Assembly (NCBI GenBank): GCA_951640165.1
Contig: OX621243.1
Span: 8,370,001-8,434,000 of the forward strand
Source of the DNA: Pseudoips prasinana
Lineage: Eukaryota > Arthropoda > Insecta > Lepidoptera > Nolidae
Direction: 5' to 3'
DNA: 64,000 nt
Part shown: piece by piece, positions 1-10,232 of the stretch
How positions within the stretch are numbered: position 1 is the stretch's first letter
Layout of the letters: the number at the start of each line of letters is the position of its first letter
Program-made: the position numbers and the translations under genes
The notes under the pieces: generated by a model
Database searches by the model: none
What the model was told of the DNA's origin: nothing
What the model saw: the letters and a program-made list of their open reading frames with translations, nothing else

Positions 1-707
1 TTGGCAAGGTAAAAAAGCTTGACAAATGGGTGCCCCACGAACTCAATGATCGCCAGCGCGAAGTACGCGTCGAGACGTGCCTTGCACTGCTCAACAGACA
101 CACAAATGAAGGAATTTTGAACCGCATTGTTACCTGCGATGAAAAATGGATTCTGTTTGATAACCGCAAGCGCTCAGCAAGTTGGTTGGATCCTGGTTCA
201 GCACCTAAACAATGCCCTAAACGAAAACTTACCCCTAGAAAAGTGATGGTCACTGTTTGGTGGTCTAGCGCCGGTGTGATTCATCACAGCTTCTTACCAA
301 ACGGGGTGAGCATTACTGCAGATGTGTACTGTGAAGAACTGAGCACAATGATGGAGAAGCTGGCGCATCTCCAACCAGCATTGGTCAATCGCTCGTCTCC
401 GCTGCTCCTGCACGACAACGCGCGACCTCATACTGCACAGCAGACGGTCTCCAAGTTGCAAGAACTGGGGTTGGAAGCTCTCCGTCATCCGCCCTACTCA
501 CCAGACCTTGCGCCTACAGACTACTACTTTTTCCAGAATTTGGATAACTTCTTGGCGGGAAAAAAATTCAATACCCGAGAGGCAGTACAAAATGCCTTTG
601 AAGAATTTGTTGCCTCCCGTCCAGCTGATTTCTTTAAGAAGGGCATCAATAAACTGCCACTGCGATGGCAAAGATGCATTGATTGCATGGGTGATTACTT
701 CGATTAA
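1..707 (+). CDS. mariner transposase, C-terminal two thirds
   Basis: DDE-type transposase of a Tc1/mariner element, which cuts and pastes the element at TA sites. The frame is already open at base 3 and runs to a TAA at 705-707, so the window starts inside the gene. About 235 residues are present against roughly 345 for the family; the N-terminal helix-turn-helix DNA-binding part lies outside. The catalytic triad is visible: D in TCDEKW (codon 138-140), D in HDNARPH (414-416) and D in PTDYYFF (519-521). The last two are 34 residues apart, the classical mariner D,D34D spacing. The linker motif KLDKWVPHEL is present at 15-44. No frameshift or internal stop is seen, so this copy is young or recently active. 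I am sure of the family but not of the subfamily. Confidence 0.95.
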   Translation, partial: GKVKKLDKWVPHELNDRQREVRVETCLALLNRHTNEGILNRIVTCDEKWILFDNRKRSASWLDPGSAPKQCPKRKLTPRKVMVTVWWSSAGVIHHSFLPNGVSITADVYCEELSTMMEKLAHLQPALVNRSSPLLLHDNARPHTAQQTVSKLQELGLEALRHPPYSPDLAPTDYYFFQNLDNFLAGKKFNTREAVQNAFEEFVASRPADFFKKGINKLPLRWQRCIDCMGDYFD

Positions 708-787
708 TACAAATAAAAAAATTCATGAAAAAAATTCGTTTAAATTTTTTCATACAAAACGGCAATTTCATAGGTAAAGACCTATTA
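1..787 (+). mobile_element. mariner element, 3' part
   Basis: The transposase frame is followed by about 80 bp of AT-rich 3' UTR ending in the likely 3' terminal inverted repeat, about 750-785, which reads ACGGCAATTTCATAGGTAAA and then GACCTATTA. A TA target duplication is expected at the very end. The 5' terminus is outside the window, so the repeat pair cannot be compared directly. The boundary is therefore approximate. Confidence 0.8.
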
Positions 788-924
788 TTACACATCAATT
801 TATCTTATAGTATCTAAAGGATCTTTTATAGATCCGAGAGCCAAAAGCTTTTTATTACTTCTCATATAGATCGAAAATATCTCGTTATCTCTTATCTTAC
901 GCTGTCCTTGTCACAATGTCTTCA

Positions 925-1050
925 CCTTTAGTATAAAAAAGCGATTGCCGACTACCGAACCGCGACGCTATCCAAGTAGGAATTCTCTTTGATGCCGCCG
1001 CCTGTATCGGTGGAATCGTACGAATATCAAGATGTGTGAGTTTGGGATAG
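925..1050 (+). promoter_or_regulatory. TATA box followed by GC-rich patch
   Basis: A TATA-like GTATAAAAAA (931-940) is followed about 20-100 bp later by a GC-rich stretch containing GACTACCGAACCGCGACGC. The flanking sequence is very AT-rich. This arrangement suits an LTR-type or ordinary core promoter on the plus strand. No flanking TG...CA terminus or duplicate LTR is seen, and no coding frame follows. It may be a solo LTR or an unnamed repeat. Confidence 0.25.
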
Positions 1051-2034
1051 TATGGTGTAGATGTAGGATTTTATATGTATTTGTATGTTTTTCGTTTTAG
1101 TTTAGGGTTGTAGATATAATTAGTCGATTATGGAGGGATTAGGAATACTACGTTCACAGTGGTTAATTTGACCACCTAAGTACCTACTACTAATTCGGTG
1201 TTCTGATTCACAATTGTTTTGGTGACTTATTCATAGTTTTACTATTTAGATGAGTCGTGGACTCGTGGTGTTTTATGTCCATGAATAGTATGTTTGCAAA
1301 ATCTTTGTACTGTCGTGGGCGTTCAGATTAAAAATGAGCTCCCTTAGTTTTCCAAAGCCCAAGAGAAAATCATTATTTTATTTCAATTCAATTGTTTTTA
1401 CATTTAAAGTATCTGTAAATCATCTTAAATAAAAACGGTAAAAAATTATATACGTTATTATAAAACAAAATGCCGTTTATTTATTTTAAACTTTTGTGCA
1501 TAATTAGTGTAAGCAGTTTACAAATGTCAAATAAATAACGTTATTAGAATACTGTGCATAGCATTACTTCTAATTAACATTACAAAAATAACACAGCGTT
1601 AATTTGCATACCACGGTTGTGCCGTGGTATTTAAACAGACAAAAATCATTACCTCATAAAAGTAAAAACTTGCACTTAAATCACCATCTGCGGATAGGGT
1701 GCCCAAAAAGCTGGCAACGTTAAGATATAGCGACTCGAATGGCCAAGCCGCTAGCTGATACACTGATCGAGTTAAATGACAGCCCTTGGGCTACTCGAGT
1801 TTAAATAAGGCATCTGGATAATTTCTTTTTTACTGTTTAATTGGTATATTTAAATAAAAGTGATCTCCAACCTATTAATGTTAAGACAAAATACTTTAAA
1901 TTTGCTTTACAAACAACCGATTAGAATAAAATTTAAACATATGCAGGAAGCTTTTCATCTCGAAAAAACATTATTAAAATCGGAGAAAAAGCGGAACATA
2001 CATAAAAAAGTCACACAGTCCTTCTTTAAACGAC

Positions 2035-2168
2035 ACGGCGACGGTCGCGGTAGACGGCGATTTCTGTGCCCCCTGGCATTGAGAATGTCCATGAGTAGCG
2101 GTAACCACATATCATCATAAATAAAGCTTGAGTGAATAACCTCCTCTTTTGAAGTCGGTTAAAAACTT
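2035..2168. repeat. lepidopteran interspersed repeat fragment
   Basis: Contains GGCATTGAGAATGTCCATGA and GGTAACCACAT, then CCTCCTCTTTTGAAGTCGGT, both word patterns I know from interspersed repeats in moth and butterfly genomes. The short plus-strand open frame across it is not gene-like. The family is not named. Confidence 0.35.
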
Positions 2169-2589
2169 AAAGCTAGTTTAGCATTTATTTCATTTATGAT
2201 CTTATTAACCATTTCACATCTTAACACTATTTGTACAGATTCATAAAAATTAACATGACAACATTATTTATGTTCGTGTGAAAGTACCCACTTAAATTAT
2301 CTAGAGTTTTAGAGCTATTTTTTATTAAATAAGTTGAAACTTAACATTTCTTTTGACGTGCCGCTGTGAAATTTGCTATTAAAACGTATATTGATTTATT
2401 GGGTCGATAGTTCGCACGGTCGAACGTCAGTGGCCAAAGACCCGATATTCTTAAATATAACCCACTATAAAGATAAAACATTTGTTTATGTTTGAATTTG
2501 AGTTGGCAATTATTTATTTCAAATAAAATAAATCAATGTTCAAATTAGTTTCTCTGTTAATGCTCAATATGGATGCGTGTGCTATGGAT

Positions 2590-2800
2590 GCATGGTGTGG
2601 TGATGGCGGCGAATATCAAAATATCATCACCCCATCTCATCCCGTGGGGGGCGTGGAAGGCGACTGGAGATAATATCTAACAGAGAACGGGCAGTAGGTT
2701 CATTCTGCTTCTTTCTGCGATTGCCAACCCTTCTGGCAAGAATGGCTATTATGCCACATCCCCCAATGATAATTCTTGGGGGAGGCTCTTGTGATGATAA
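2590..2800 (+). mobile_element. Non-autonomous element with RTE-like 3' tail
   Basis: Member of a family seen six times in the window (also 16285, 30570, 34463, 41128 and 44612). The body has the core CCCATCTCATCCCGTGGGGG, then AGAGAACGGGCAG, then TGCGATTGCCAACCC, and a 3' end TTGGGGGAGGC that resembles the RTE LINE terminus. It carries no protein domain and no clear tRNA promoter. This copy is diverged and loses its tail near 2790-2800. Confidence 0.6.
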
Positions 2801-3711
2801 TGATATCACAGGTACCGTAATATTATAAAATAAAATAAGATATGATTCCATAAAAACATAATTACTTATCAAGAGACTAAAAATTATGAATAATTAATAA
2901 AGTGAAATTTTCATAAAATTTTATTATTTAATTATATAGCTAATACTTATATCATCCGATAGTTTTTATAATTATTTAACTGGATGTTCCGTTTTATAGC
3001 CTAGTCTTTGCTTTATATTACAAAAAGGTCCTCACCTTATAAATCAAATGTAATTTTGAAAGCGGCCAGTAATTCTATCGGTAAAGGAGTAATAAATGAG
3101 AGTACCGTCATCTTTAAGAACAGGTTAAATAATTTTAAAATGGGCCCTGGAAGGAGTTTGACCTCAGATTTGTTTCTGAAGTGGAAAGCACGTGAACCCG
3201 TCGGTCATGACGATTACTACAGGCCTAATAGAACGCCTAATAGAATCTGACACATGGTTTAAGTATCTCATTTACTGATAAAAGAACGGTTTAAAGCCCA
3301 GATGGCAGTCACTTGTTTAATAATAGTAATTAGCTGCAACAGTTTATTTCAAGACTGAGGCCGACCCCAATTGAAATTGGAATAGAAAATGATTCATAAA
3401 AAAGAGTCCTGCATTTATTGTTTTTGCATAACAATATTTTAATTTGAACCTATATAATATTTATTTCATACTTTGAAAATTTTAAGTAAATATTGGTATA
3501 CATGTGTAGACTAAAATTACATAAATACAAATATGCAAAATAGCGTACCTATATATTATATTATTTTTTTATATCCCATGTTGTGATATATTTTATTTTG
3601 CCTATTTTTTTATACCATAATTTAAATTTTAACAGTTTATATATACCCACATAATGTAAAACCGAAATAACAAGCCAACATTTATAAAAAAATATAATAT
3701 TTGTAGGATAT

Positions 3712-3800
3712 CAGTTATCTGGTTTGCATAGTGCAAGCTCTGCTTAGTGTGGGATCAAAAGGCCGTGTGTAAATAATGTCCCAGGATATTATTATTAAAA
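3712..3800 (+). mobile_element. SINE 3' end, 5'-truncated
   Basis: Contains the SINE 3' module TATCAGTTATCTGGTTTGCA, GCAAGCTCTGCTTAGTGTGG and GGCCGTGTGTAAATAATGTC, with an ATTATTATT tail. The tRNA-like head is absent, as expected for incomplete reverse transcription. Confidence 0.65.
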
Positions 3801-4310
3801 GAATAAAATAAATTAAACTTATTTAAGGTTAATAGGTACCAATAATACAACTGGTAGTATTAGGAAAATATCTCTTTGCCTGCTCTAAACTTCTCGCAAT
3901 CTCTAATCTAACAAAAGAATGTCTGTAAGAGGTCGCTGATTATAAAACCGCTTATTGTACCTATACAATTATTTTACCAAACATCTTGTAAACTATGCTT
4001 TGTAATTGGAGTGCAATAAAGTGTATTTATCTTTTCATAACGTTTTAGTTTAATCTAAAACATTAAGTAATTACAGCGTGTAGGTAAATATGAAATTAAA
4101 AATATAAATTATACACTTAATAGCCCTTGAGAAAACCAGCTATAATTAAATGCGTTTCTAAATAGAATAACTATAATATATGTTTCTGAAAATTAAGTTC
4201 TTTGCAGCACTAGATATAATTACGTTTACTTACATTTAACTGTCTATTTGATATTCTAATCCAATATATAGTTATAGGTAGTCTAGCTAAATAAGACTTT
4301 AATAGTTAGT

Positions 4311-4440
4311 GATAATAAGAGTCGTAAATTAAGTATTTTCGTAATAATAAGTAGTTTCTTTTAAGTAACGGTGCACACCTGTTACTTAAAAACAACTTCT
4401 TATTACGACGACACTTAATTTGCGACTCCTTAATATTATT
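4311..4440. repeat. Foldback (imperfect hairpin) element
   Basis: The left half (GAGTCGTAAATTAAGT at 4319, then TTTTAAGTAAC near 4359) is answered in inverted order by GTTACTTAAAA at 4381 and ACTTAATTTGCGACTC at 4413. About 10 nt separate the arms. It may be a small hairpin MITE or a foldback mutation. It has no coding content. Confidence 0.55.
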
Positions 4441-4467
4441 GGCTCATACTTTATGAAGCCGCAGTAA

Positions 4468-4675
4468 TTCCTTGCTCTAGCGGTAGCGTATTCAAATCCC
4501 CGGACAAGCCGAAAAGTAATATTGGTATTTATGAAAAGATTTTTTTCAGCATCAGTCGGGAGTTAAGTTGTTGGGGCTACACCCTCGTGCCTTGGAGAGT
4601 ACATAACCTCTTTATGGTCCTGTCGGATAGACATCCCATCAGATAATGTGAGTGAGGGAATCGAAATTGCATGTG
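4468..4675 (+). mobile_element. tRNA-derived SINE, diverged copy
   Basis: Head has the A-box-like TTGCTCTAGCGGTAGCGTA and a shortened B-box region ATTCAAATCCCCGG. The segment between the boxes is deleted relative to the fuller copy at 18626. The body matches that copy: TCAGCATCAGTCGGGAGTT, CCTCGTGCCTTGGAG, CCTCTTTATGGTCCTGTCGG and CATCCCATCAGATAATG. Confidence 0.65.
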
Positions 4676-5345
4676 TTAATCATTTAATTTGTATTGTATT
4701 GGTAATTTATTTTGTTATTTTTTATTTTTTCTCACAAATAGATACTAAAATATAAGAGAAGTAGCGAGTCAACCCTAACACAAGTACTATTAGTCACTTA
4801 ATAGGGTTGCCTCAAGTTGTTTTAGAGTATACTGTATTGAGGCACAGTAAACATAGGAATTTTATTTTATTTATGTGTACGAACACACTTACCACATAAT
4901 GGTCTCTATCAAAAATAGCCGCCATATCCAATTTGACCAGGTGGGCATTATTATGATTATACCTAGACATATAAGGGACACTTATATGTTCAAATAAAAC
5001 AATCTAATAATATTATAAAAACCAATCAATCAGAATACAGGCGTTACGTAACTTGTAACCACTTAATTTATGCAAAAACTGCTTCGATTGCAAATTAGCA
5101 TTATGCATCGCAAATAGGTAATACGAATTAGCCATTAAAGAAAAAAATATACGTATATTTTACTATCGCTGGGTTTTAGCAAGATTCGTAATAAAAAGGT
5201 GGTTTGCTCAATTAGAATGCCATACCGTAGTTTCGTTGATTTATTAAGGATTGTCTTAACTTATAGTAAAGGTGTTATATTTATGACTGATTTGCGCTAT
5301 ATATTTTAGTATAAAATTATTTTATTGAAGAATAAAAGAAGAGTA

Positions 5346-5635
5346 ATGGATGCTATGTTCGGAGTTTCCCTGCGAGATCAAATCAGAAATGTTGGGATCC
5401 ACAGGTGAAGCAAAGTAACCAACATAGCTCGAAGAATTACCAAACTGAAGTGGCAGTGGGCGGGGCAAATTATTTGTAGAACCAACGGCCGCCCGGGTAG
5501 AAAGGTTACGGAGTAGCGACCACGAACCAAAATACGCAGAGTGGGCAGGCCCCCCACAAGATGGACCGGTGATCTTGCAAGAGTCATGGGTAGCGTAAGA
5601 CCAGTCATTTTGGAGATCTTTGGGGAAAGTTAGAG
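5346..5635 (+). pseudogene. RTE-type LINE ORF, C-terminal remnant
   Basis: Decayed C-terminal tail of an RTE-clade LINE polyprotein (endonuclease plus reverse transcriptase). Conceptual pieces read FGVSLRDQIRN, then ITKLKWQWAGQI, then RVGRPPTRWTGDLARVMGS. These match the conserved post-RT tail of lepidopteran RTE copies. In-frame stops follow IHR and RKVTE, and the frame shifts before the terminal TTTTGGAGATCTTTGGGG. The fragment is 5'-truncated, with no endonuclease or RT catalytic motifs here. Confidence 0.75.
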
Positions 5636-5835
5636 TGGAAATTTAACAGCTGATATATTGATTTAAAAATAATGAATAATAATATCAACTAAATGGGATG
5701 GAAGAGCTTCGTGATATTATTATTTGTTTTTTTTTGGAAAATAAGAACTGTTCTGCAACTGACTTATCATGAGAACTGAGAACTATGGTATGGTACTAAG
5801 TATGAAATTAATTGCAAATATATATTCCATGCACT

Positions 5836-6072
5836 CATGGCTAGATTCTCACACCAGCCCGTCGATCGGTGAAGTTAAGCAACTGGTCAGTCCATAGATG
5901 GGTGACCACCAAATTTGATCTTGCTTGACAAGCGTGGTTCGGATGACACGTTTGGCTGTTGGTCTCGGTTGTAGTCATTAGATAACAGTCGTTAAGCCAT
6001 GTCAGATAACCACTGGACGCCTTGAACAACTCTGACACTAAGGTAACGACTGCCCATACGATAAGTAAGTAG
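5836..6072 (+). mobile_element. 5S-rRNA-derived SINE
   Basis: The head (5861-5910) resembles the internal pol III promoter region of 5S rRNA: CGATCGGTGAAGTTAAGCAA, then CCATAGATGGGTGACCACC. Part of the 5S middle is missing. The body follows with GGTTGTAGTCATTAGATAAC, AGTCGTTAAGCCATGTC, CTTGAACAACTCTGACAC and the terminal CCCATACGATAAGTAAGTA. At least eight relatives occur in the window. 5S-derived SINEs are known from Helicoverpa (HaSE3, from memory); membership of that family is inference. The 3' end lies about 90 bp from the 6159-6330 exon, in the intron. Confidence 0.8.
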
Positions 6073-6158
6073 GTATTGCATATTTTTTTTACTATAAAGG
6101 AACATTTATTTGTGCAAACATTTTCTGGAATCAAACTTTTCACACTTCAGTTACTTAC

Positions 6159-6330
6159 CCTCTAATATTGAATCCATGGTTTGTCTATATAAGTTGTTCC
6201 TCATCTTAACGAAGAACATCTCCTCAGGTCTTTCAGGTAGGTAGTATACTACAAGCTCAGTGTGCGCTGACACTGGCTTAACTGCTTCGTATACTGGCTC
6301 GCCTTTCACTTTCGTACAGACTAGGTTCAC
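6159..6330 (-). CDS. PR/SET domain exon (PRDM-like), downstream exon
   Basis: Coding exon for the end of a PR/SET domain, the region that in PRDM transcription regulators precedes zinc fingers. The acceptor on the minus strand is CTTCTTTTTAG just above 6330 and the donor is GAGG|GTAAGTAA just below 6159. The 172 bases have one open frame; the other two stop early. It encodes 57 residues plus one base: VNLVCTKVKG at 1-10, PVYEAVKPV at 12-20 and the SET-end motif TELVVYY at 24-30. A basic tail follows, including RNNLYRQTMDSILE at 44-57. N-L ... G-x-x-V-Y ... E-L-V-V-Y-Y is the usual PR/SET C-terminal pattern. It joins the 7461-7571 exon in phase 0 and leaves in phase 1. No downstream exon is recognised before position 1. 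The PRDM subtype is not assigned. Confidence 0.85.
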
Positions 6331-6417
6331 CTAAAAAGAAGAAGATAATCAATAGGCTGATATTATTAGAGGGAAAGTCTTTCTTTTTCAGAGATCTTTA
6401 AAATGAATTAAATTTAA

Positions 6418-6495
6418 GTGCGGATGGGAATCGAACCCACGCCCACGGGCTATTCGGCCCCTTGTGCGTTAACTGCTCCGCCACCGCACCGCGGT
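6418..6495 (-). repeat. tRNA-like SINE head
   Basis: The minus strand folds partly like a tRNA. It has an acceptor stem GGTGCGG/CCGCACT and a canonical T arm GTGGG-TTCGATT-CCCAT with B box GGTTCGATTCCC. The A-box region is TGGCGGAGCAGTTA. The anticodon arm does not pair properly, so it is not a functional tRNA. No known SINE body follows; the sequence runs into the intron upstream of the 6330 acceptor. It may be a SINE head or a tRNA pseudogene. Confidence 0.55.
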
Positions 6496-7460
6496 TCTGT
6501 GACTCGAATTTATACAATCCATTCGATATTTCTTAACGCAATTAAGACGCTTTTAACGAAACTTATACGGCTAACAACGGCTGGAATGCTAATACTTAGA
6601 TCGGACGATTCCAACAGATGGCGCTTTTTAATTATTCATTTTTGAATGTATATATATTAAATCATAGTTTTTAAGCAACATTTTAAACAAGCTATACTGA
6701 ATAAAAATGTTTTCAACCATGTATTTTACCTTTAGTACAAAGGTGGCGCTGTTGTTCGACTGACTACTTGGTGTATCCTTTAGGTTATTCCTTATATTGT
6801 TTCTAAATTATATACATCAATCAAAATAACTTATCTACTAATATACTAAGCGCTAACAATAGCATAGGTAAGAGAGAAATGGGTACTACATACTCTCAAC
6901 AGTTCTGTCGGCTAAAATACACGGTAAAAACGTCTGCTAACTAACCATGTTTTCAACTGGCTTGCACCTTGAAATTTCTAATTATAGGGAAATACAAATT
7001 CCAGCTAAATATTACTTGCAATCTAATGCTCATACATACAATAGTAATTACCATTGAATATAATTTTGGTATATATTCGTATTTTATTATAAATATTAGT
7101 AGTCGTAATAGTCGAGCGTCAGGGTCACCAATTTGCCAAGGTTTGAGAGACGAGATGGTTTTTTAGTCTGTTAAATTTCGTTGTGTAAAGCTAAACCTTA
7201 TATACTAAAGTGGCACGTACTTTTATTGTTCAAAATTATCTGTTATAACTTATTTCACAATGTGACTGTACTATGTGATTTATGGTCGCCACATGTATTT
7301 TTGTCCTACTCGCGTTAGTGTCGCTCTTTTCATTTTTTTTTAAGTCGCGGGGCGGCTCGAAGATGTTTCTTACGAAATAAGCATTGTCTATGTTATATTA
7401 GTTACTTGCCACTTTGCTAAATAAAATGTTGTTATCTATAGAAAATTCTACCATACTTAC

Positions 7461-7571
7461 TTGGGGTCCATAATTGTCCGACACGCGCAGGAATCGGACC
7501 CAATTGCAGTGGCGGACTTGAACACCACCAGACGTACATACTTCATCGAACAGTCCAAAACGATGTCGTAT
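7461..7571 (-). CDS. PR/SET domain exon (PRDM-like), upstream exon
   Basis: Coding exon of 111 bases (37 codons, phase 0 at both ends). The acceptor is CCCATTGTCTTCAG above 7571, with a branch-point-like TTACTAATG about 25 bases upstream. The donor is CCCCAA|GTAAGTATG below 7461. The frame opens IRHRFGLFDEV, continues SGGVQVRHCNWVRFLRVS and ends DNYGPQ. NWVRFLR (residues 23-29) is the NW-x-R-[FY] core shared by PR/SET domains. Splicing to the 6159-6330 exon gives ...YGPQ-VNLVCTKV..., which continues the domain without a gap. The N-terminal part of the domain must lie on an exon upstream, above 7571, which I could not find. Family assignment rests on motif reading; a general SET protein is the alternative. 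Confidence 0.85.
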
Positions 7572-7703
7572 CTGAAGACAATGGGAAGCTTTGCATTAGT
7601 AACGTAATATTTAATATTTAAAAATTGTATTTTTTAATTAACTGAAACGAGTCTTAAATCCTGTAATTGAATGAAATACAGATGAAATATTTAAACTTAT
7701 TCA

Positions 7704-7819
7704 GCACTGGAAACAGCTGGATGCAAATAGCGCAAGACCGGCAATTGTGGAGATCTTTGGGGGAGGCCTTTGTCCAGCAGTGGACGTCTTTCGGCTGATA
7801 TGATGATGATGATGATGAT
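7704..7819 (+). mobile_element. RTE LINE 3' end with (GAT)n tail
   Basis: Reads as the last 26 or so codons of an RTE LINE: WMQIAQDRQLWRSLGEAF, then VQQWTSFG and a TGA stop, followed immediately by TATGATGATGATGATGATGA. It is truncated at its 5' end near 7704. The coding sense is still intact, which suggests a fairly young insertion. Confidence 0.85.
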
Positions 7820-8015
7820 TTAGCACTTGGGTATTAACATACTCTTGAACTTTTCATGGTCAAACGCGGCGTACTGTCTAATACAATATTAAAAAAAATA
7901 ACAAGCTTCATCCGTCCGTGCTAGCTTCGCGAGTCATCGCAATTATAGTTAAAAAAATATATATTTTGTAAGAACCAACAGTTTTCCAAAACCTGTACTA
8001 TGGCATCCAGACAGC

Positions 8016-8192
8016 TAATAAACATACATATATATTTCTAAATACATATATATTATAAAAAATAACATCCCGAAACAGTACAAATAATCGAGCTAATCAC
8101 ACAAAGTTTTCTCGTGGGTGGAAATCAAACCCACGTTCGAAATCTTCCTCTAGTTTAGCAGACAGTATCACTAACCACTTCCCCAGCGGAAC
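8016..8192 (-). mobile_element. tRNA-derived SINE, minus strand
   Basis: On the minus strand the head reads AGTGGTTAGTGATACTGTC, then GTGGGTTTGATTTCCACCCA (B box). The body follows with GATTAGCTCGATTATTTGTA and AT-rich (ATGTATT)n-like sequence. The 3' module is missing at the low-coordinate end. Confidence 0.6.
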
Positions 8193-8227
8193 ATTCTAAG
8201 TAAGTTTCTAGTGAACTGAAAATAATA

Positions 8228-8298
8228 GAATGGCAATTGTGGACATCTTTGGGGAAGGTTTTTATCCAGCATTGGAAGTCTTTTGGCTGATATGATGA
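8228..8298 (+). mobile_element. RTE LINE 3' end, short remnant
   Basis: Contains AATTGTGGACATCTTTGGGG, CCAGCATTGGAAGTC and TTTTGGCTGATATGATGAG. This matches the terminal RTE coding and stop region seen at 7704, with several substitutions. Confidence 0.65.
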
Positions 8299-9274
8299 GT
8301 TGAATGCTTAACTCCATAAATTAATACATTTTCGTTTAAAACTAATATCAGATATAACAATTAGTTTAAAAGCACCATTTGCAATGCAAAGCACTTCAAC
8401 TCAAAACCAAGAAATCGTATATTTTAACGTCTGGCGATCTGAGGTAGGTCCTGGCAATGTGGTTGCAAAATATCATGATGACAGGTTACCTAGTTAAAGG
8501 CTGCAAGCTTTAAATACATACGTACTATCTCACATTTACGTAAGTATTAATAGTAAGATTTGATTATCACATTTTTTAATGTTTGTAATTAGGTAAAGTC
8601 TATACATATATATGTATTCTTCCAAAATTGTTGTTGAGCTATCGTAGTGTATCCCATGACCTTATTTAAACTACAAACGAAACCTAAAACAGTAACTAAG
8701 CTTTCTACGCTTATTGCTTAGATTTCAATTAAAGATAACAGTCATTCATATCAAAAGCATTAGTAGTAAAATGTTCAGAGCAATACTCGTAACCACATTA
8801 TCATAAACGCGATGAAAATTGCCAGTGCATTTCTCTAATCCGTACGTCAAAGATTAAAACAAGTCGAGGAGTAGATAGGATGACGGGTATTTAAAAGCAG
8901 TTAAAATTAAGGTGCGTCCATCTAATGAACCCGGTTTTCTAGCTATTAAGTAGGTATCATATTATTTTTAAAGTAACAACAACTTCTAAAAGAAATTTAT
9001 TAAAATAAAATATGTATCGAACAAATTTTGTGTGAAACAAGAAGAAGTGCTTTATGATTCCAAGAATTTTTCTCAAAATGGACATTTTTTTGGTCAAAAT
9101 TCTCACAAAAACTAGTTTTATTTAAATATCATGTACAGCTATATAAATCACTACATTATCTGAGAGATGACCAGTGATTAATGCAGAAGGTTCTTTGAGT
9201 AGTTTTTGTATATGCCACAAACCCCTAAAATGTCGTCCGACTATAGAGAAAGTAGCCGATGAAGATAATGGTTA

Positions 9275-10055
9275 CAATATTATAAAAATAATAATAATAA
9301 TTTTATTTGCCAAAAAAAGAAGTACAGTAAATCTCGAACAATATTTTTGTTAAGATTTGTATACGTAATTACATTTAATGTCCGATTTAATATCGAAACT
9401 CCCCGCACTAGGCTAGACCTGTCCTGCAGGAAGTTCCTTTTACCTGTTATTAATTTTAATAATTGTACGTATAAACTTAAAGTAATAGTACACAAAAGAA
9501 GTAAAATACAAATGGTTTGAACTTTGAATCAGACAGTAACAGCAGTATAAGGATATTCGCTAAGTTATTATTTTCAGTAGGGATTCGGTATCTTCATAGG
9601 TCCAAGTAATAAGTTCTTTATTTTAAACAATTCTAGCATCACAGAAGCTCAAGGTGTGCAGTTTGATGGATTTATTAACTTTGTTATAAATGAACGGTTT
9701 TAGGTAGGCTTTGACCGGGATATTTGGGAGGCTAAAGACACGTTTCCTAAACATCTCCTCATATTTGTCAGTTGCAAGTAATTCTTTATGACACAATAGA
9801 GTTATTTTTCGTATAAACATCCGTCTGACGCTGAGAACACTGGATTTTCTATACAATTTGGTGGTTGGGTACCTAAAGGGCTTCCTTAGCATCGTTTTTA
9901 ATACGGCGCGTTGAGCTCGTTCCAACACGATCATATGGGTCGAACAAATACCTCTCCAGGCAAGAATACAATACTCCAATACAGGCTGGCCAAGTGTAAT
10001 GTATATTGTCCTCAGTAAGCTTGCTGGAGCCACGTCGCGTAGTTAAAAAATAAAC
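9275..10055 (-). pseudogene. jockey/CR1-like LINE, 3' terminal fragment
   Basis: Remnant of a non-LTR retrotransposon read on the minus strand. A frame of about 136 codons from 10033 to 9623 encodes the tail of its reverse transcriptase region: YITLGQPVLEYCILAWRGI, ERAQRAVLKTMLRKPFRY and YRKSSVLSVRRMFI. This is the usual C-terminal module after the RT core in insect LINEs of this type. A 3' UTR of about 330 bp follows. It ends in GGCAAATAAAATTATTATT (9285-9305), a polyadenylation signal plus (ATT)n tail. The RT catalytic box is not present, so the copy is 5'-truncated near 10050. Confidence 0.8.
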
Positions 10056-10107
10056 CTCGTGGACACTATTACTAGGTGACAAGCAAGCAAGTGACATCTG
10101 TATATAT

Positions 10108-10232
10108 TTTTTAAAGCCACCACCGCACTCGTGAGTCTATTGCCTCGGTCGCGGGACACTTTTCAAACATATAACAAATAGTTGTCCGGTGTGGGAATCG
10201 AACCCGGGACACGGATTGGTGAGGCGATCATT
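10108..10232 (-). mobile_element. tRNA-derived SINE, minus strand
   Basis: On the minus strand: GATCGCCTCACCAATCCGTG, B box CCCGGGTTCGATTCCCACAC, GGACAACTATTTGTTATATG, then GTGTCCCGCGACCGAGG and GCACTCGTGAGTCT reversed near the 3' end. It is the same family as 58898-59098, which is complete. Confidence 0.65.

Noticed and set aside
1860..2120. 86-codon plus frame
   Set aside because: The first part is AT-driven and the end lies in a dispersed repeat.
3008..3250. 80-codon plus frame ending ...DDYYRPNRTPNRI
   Set aside because: Mildly protein-like C-terminus, but no acceptor, partner exon or recognised domain; kept only as an observation.
5861..5910. 5S rRNA gene
   Set aside because: Only the promoter-containing half is present, with a deletion in the middle, and it continues into a SINE body; it is repeated many times.
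7800..7820. ATG/GAT microsatellite as an independent locus
   Set aside because: It is the 3' tail of the RTE insertion.
9280..9495. 71-codon minus frame as a gene
   Set aside because: It is the 3' UTR of the LINE at 9275-10055, ending in its AATAAA and (ATT)n tail.
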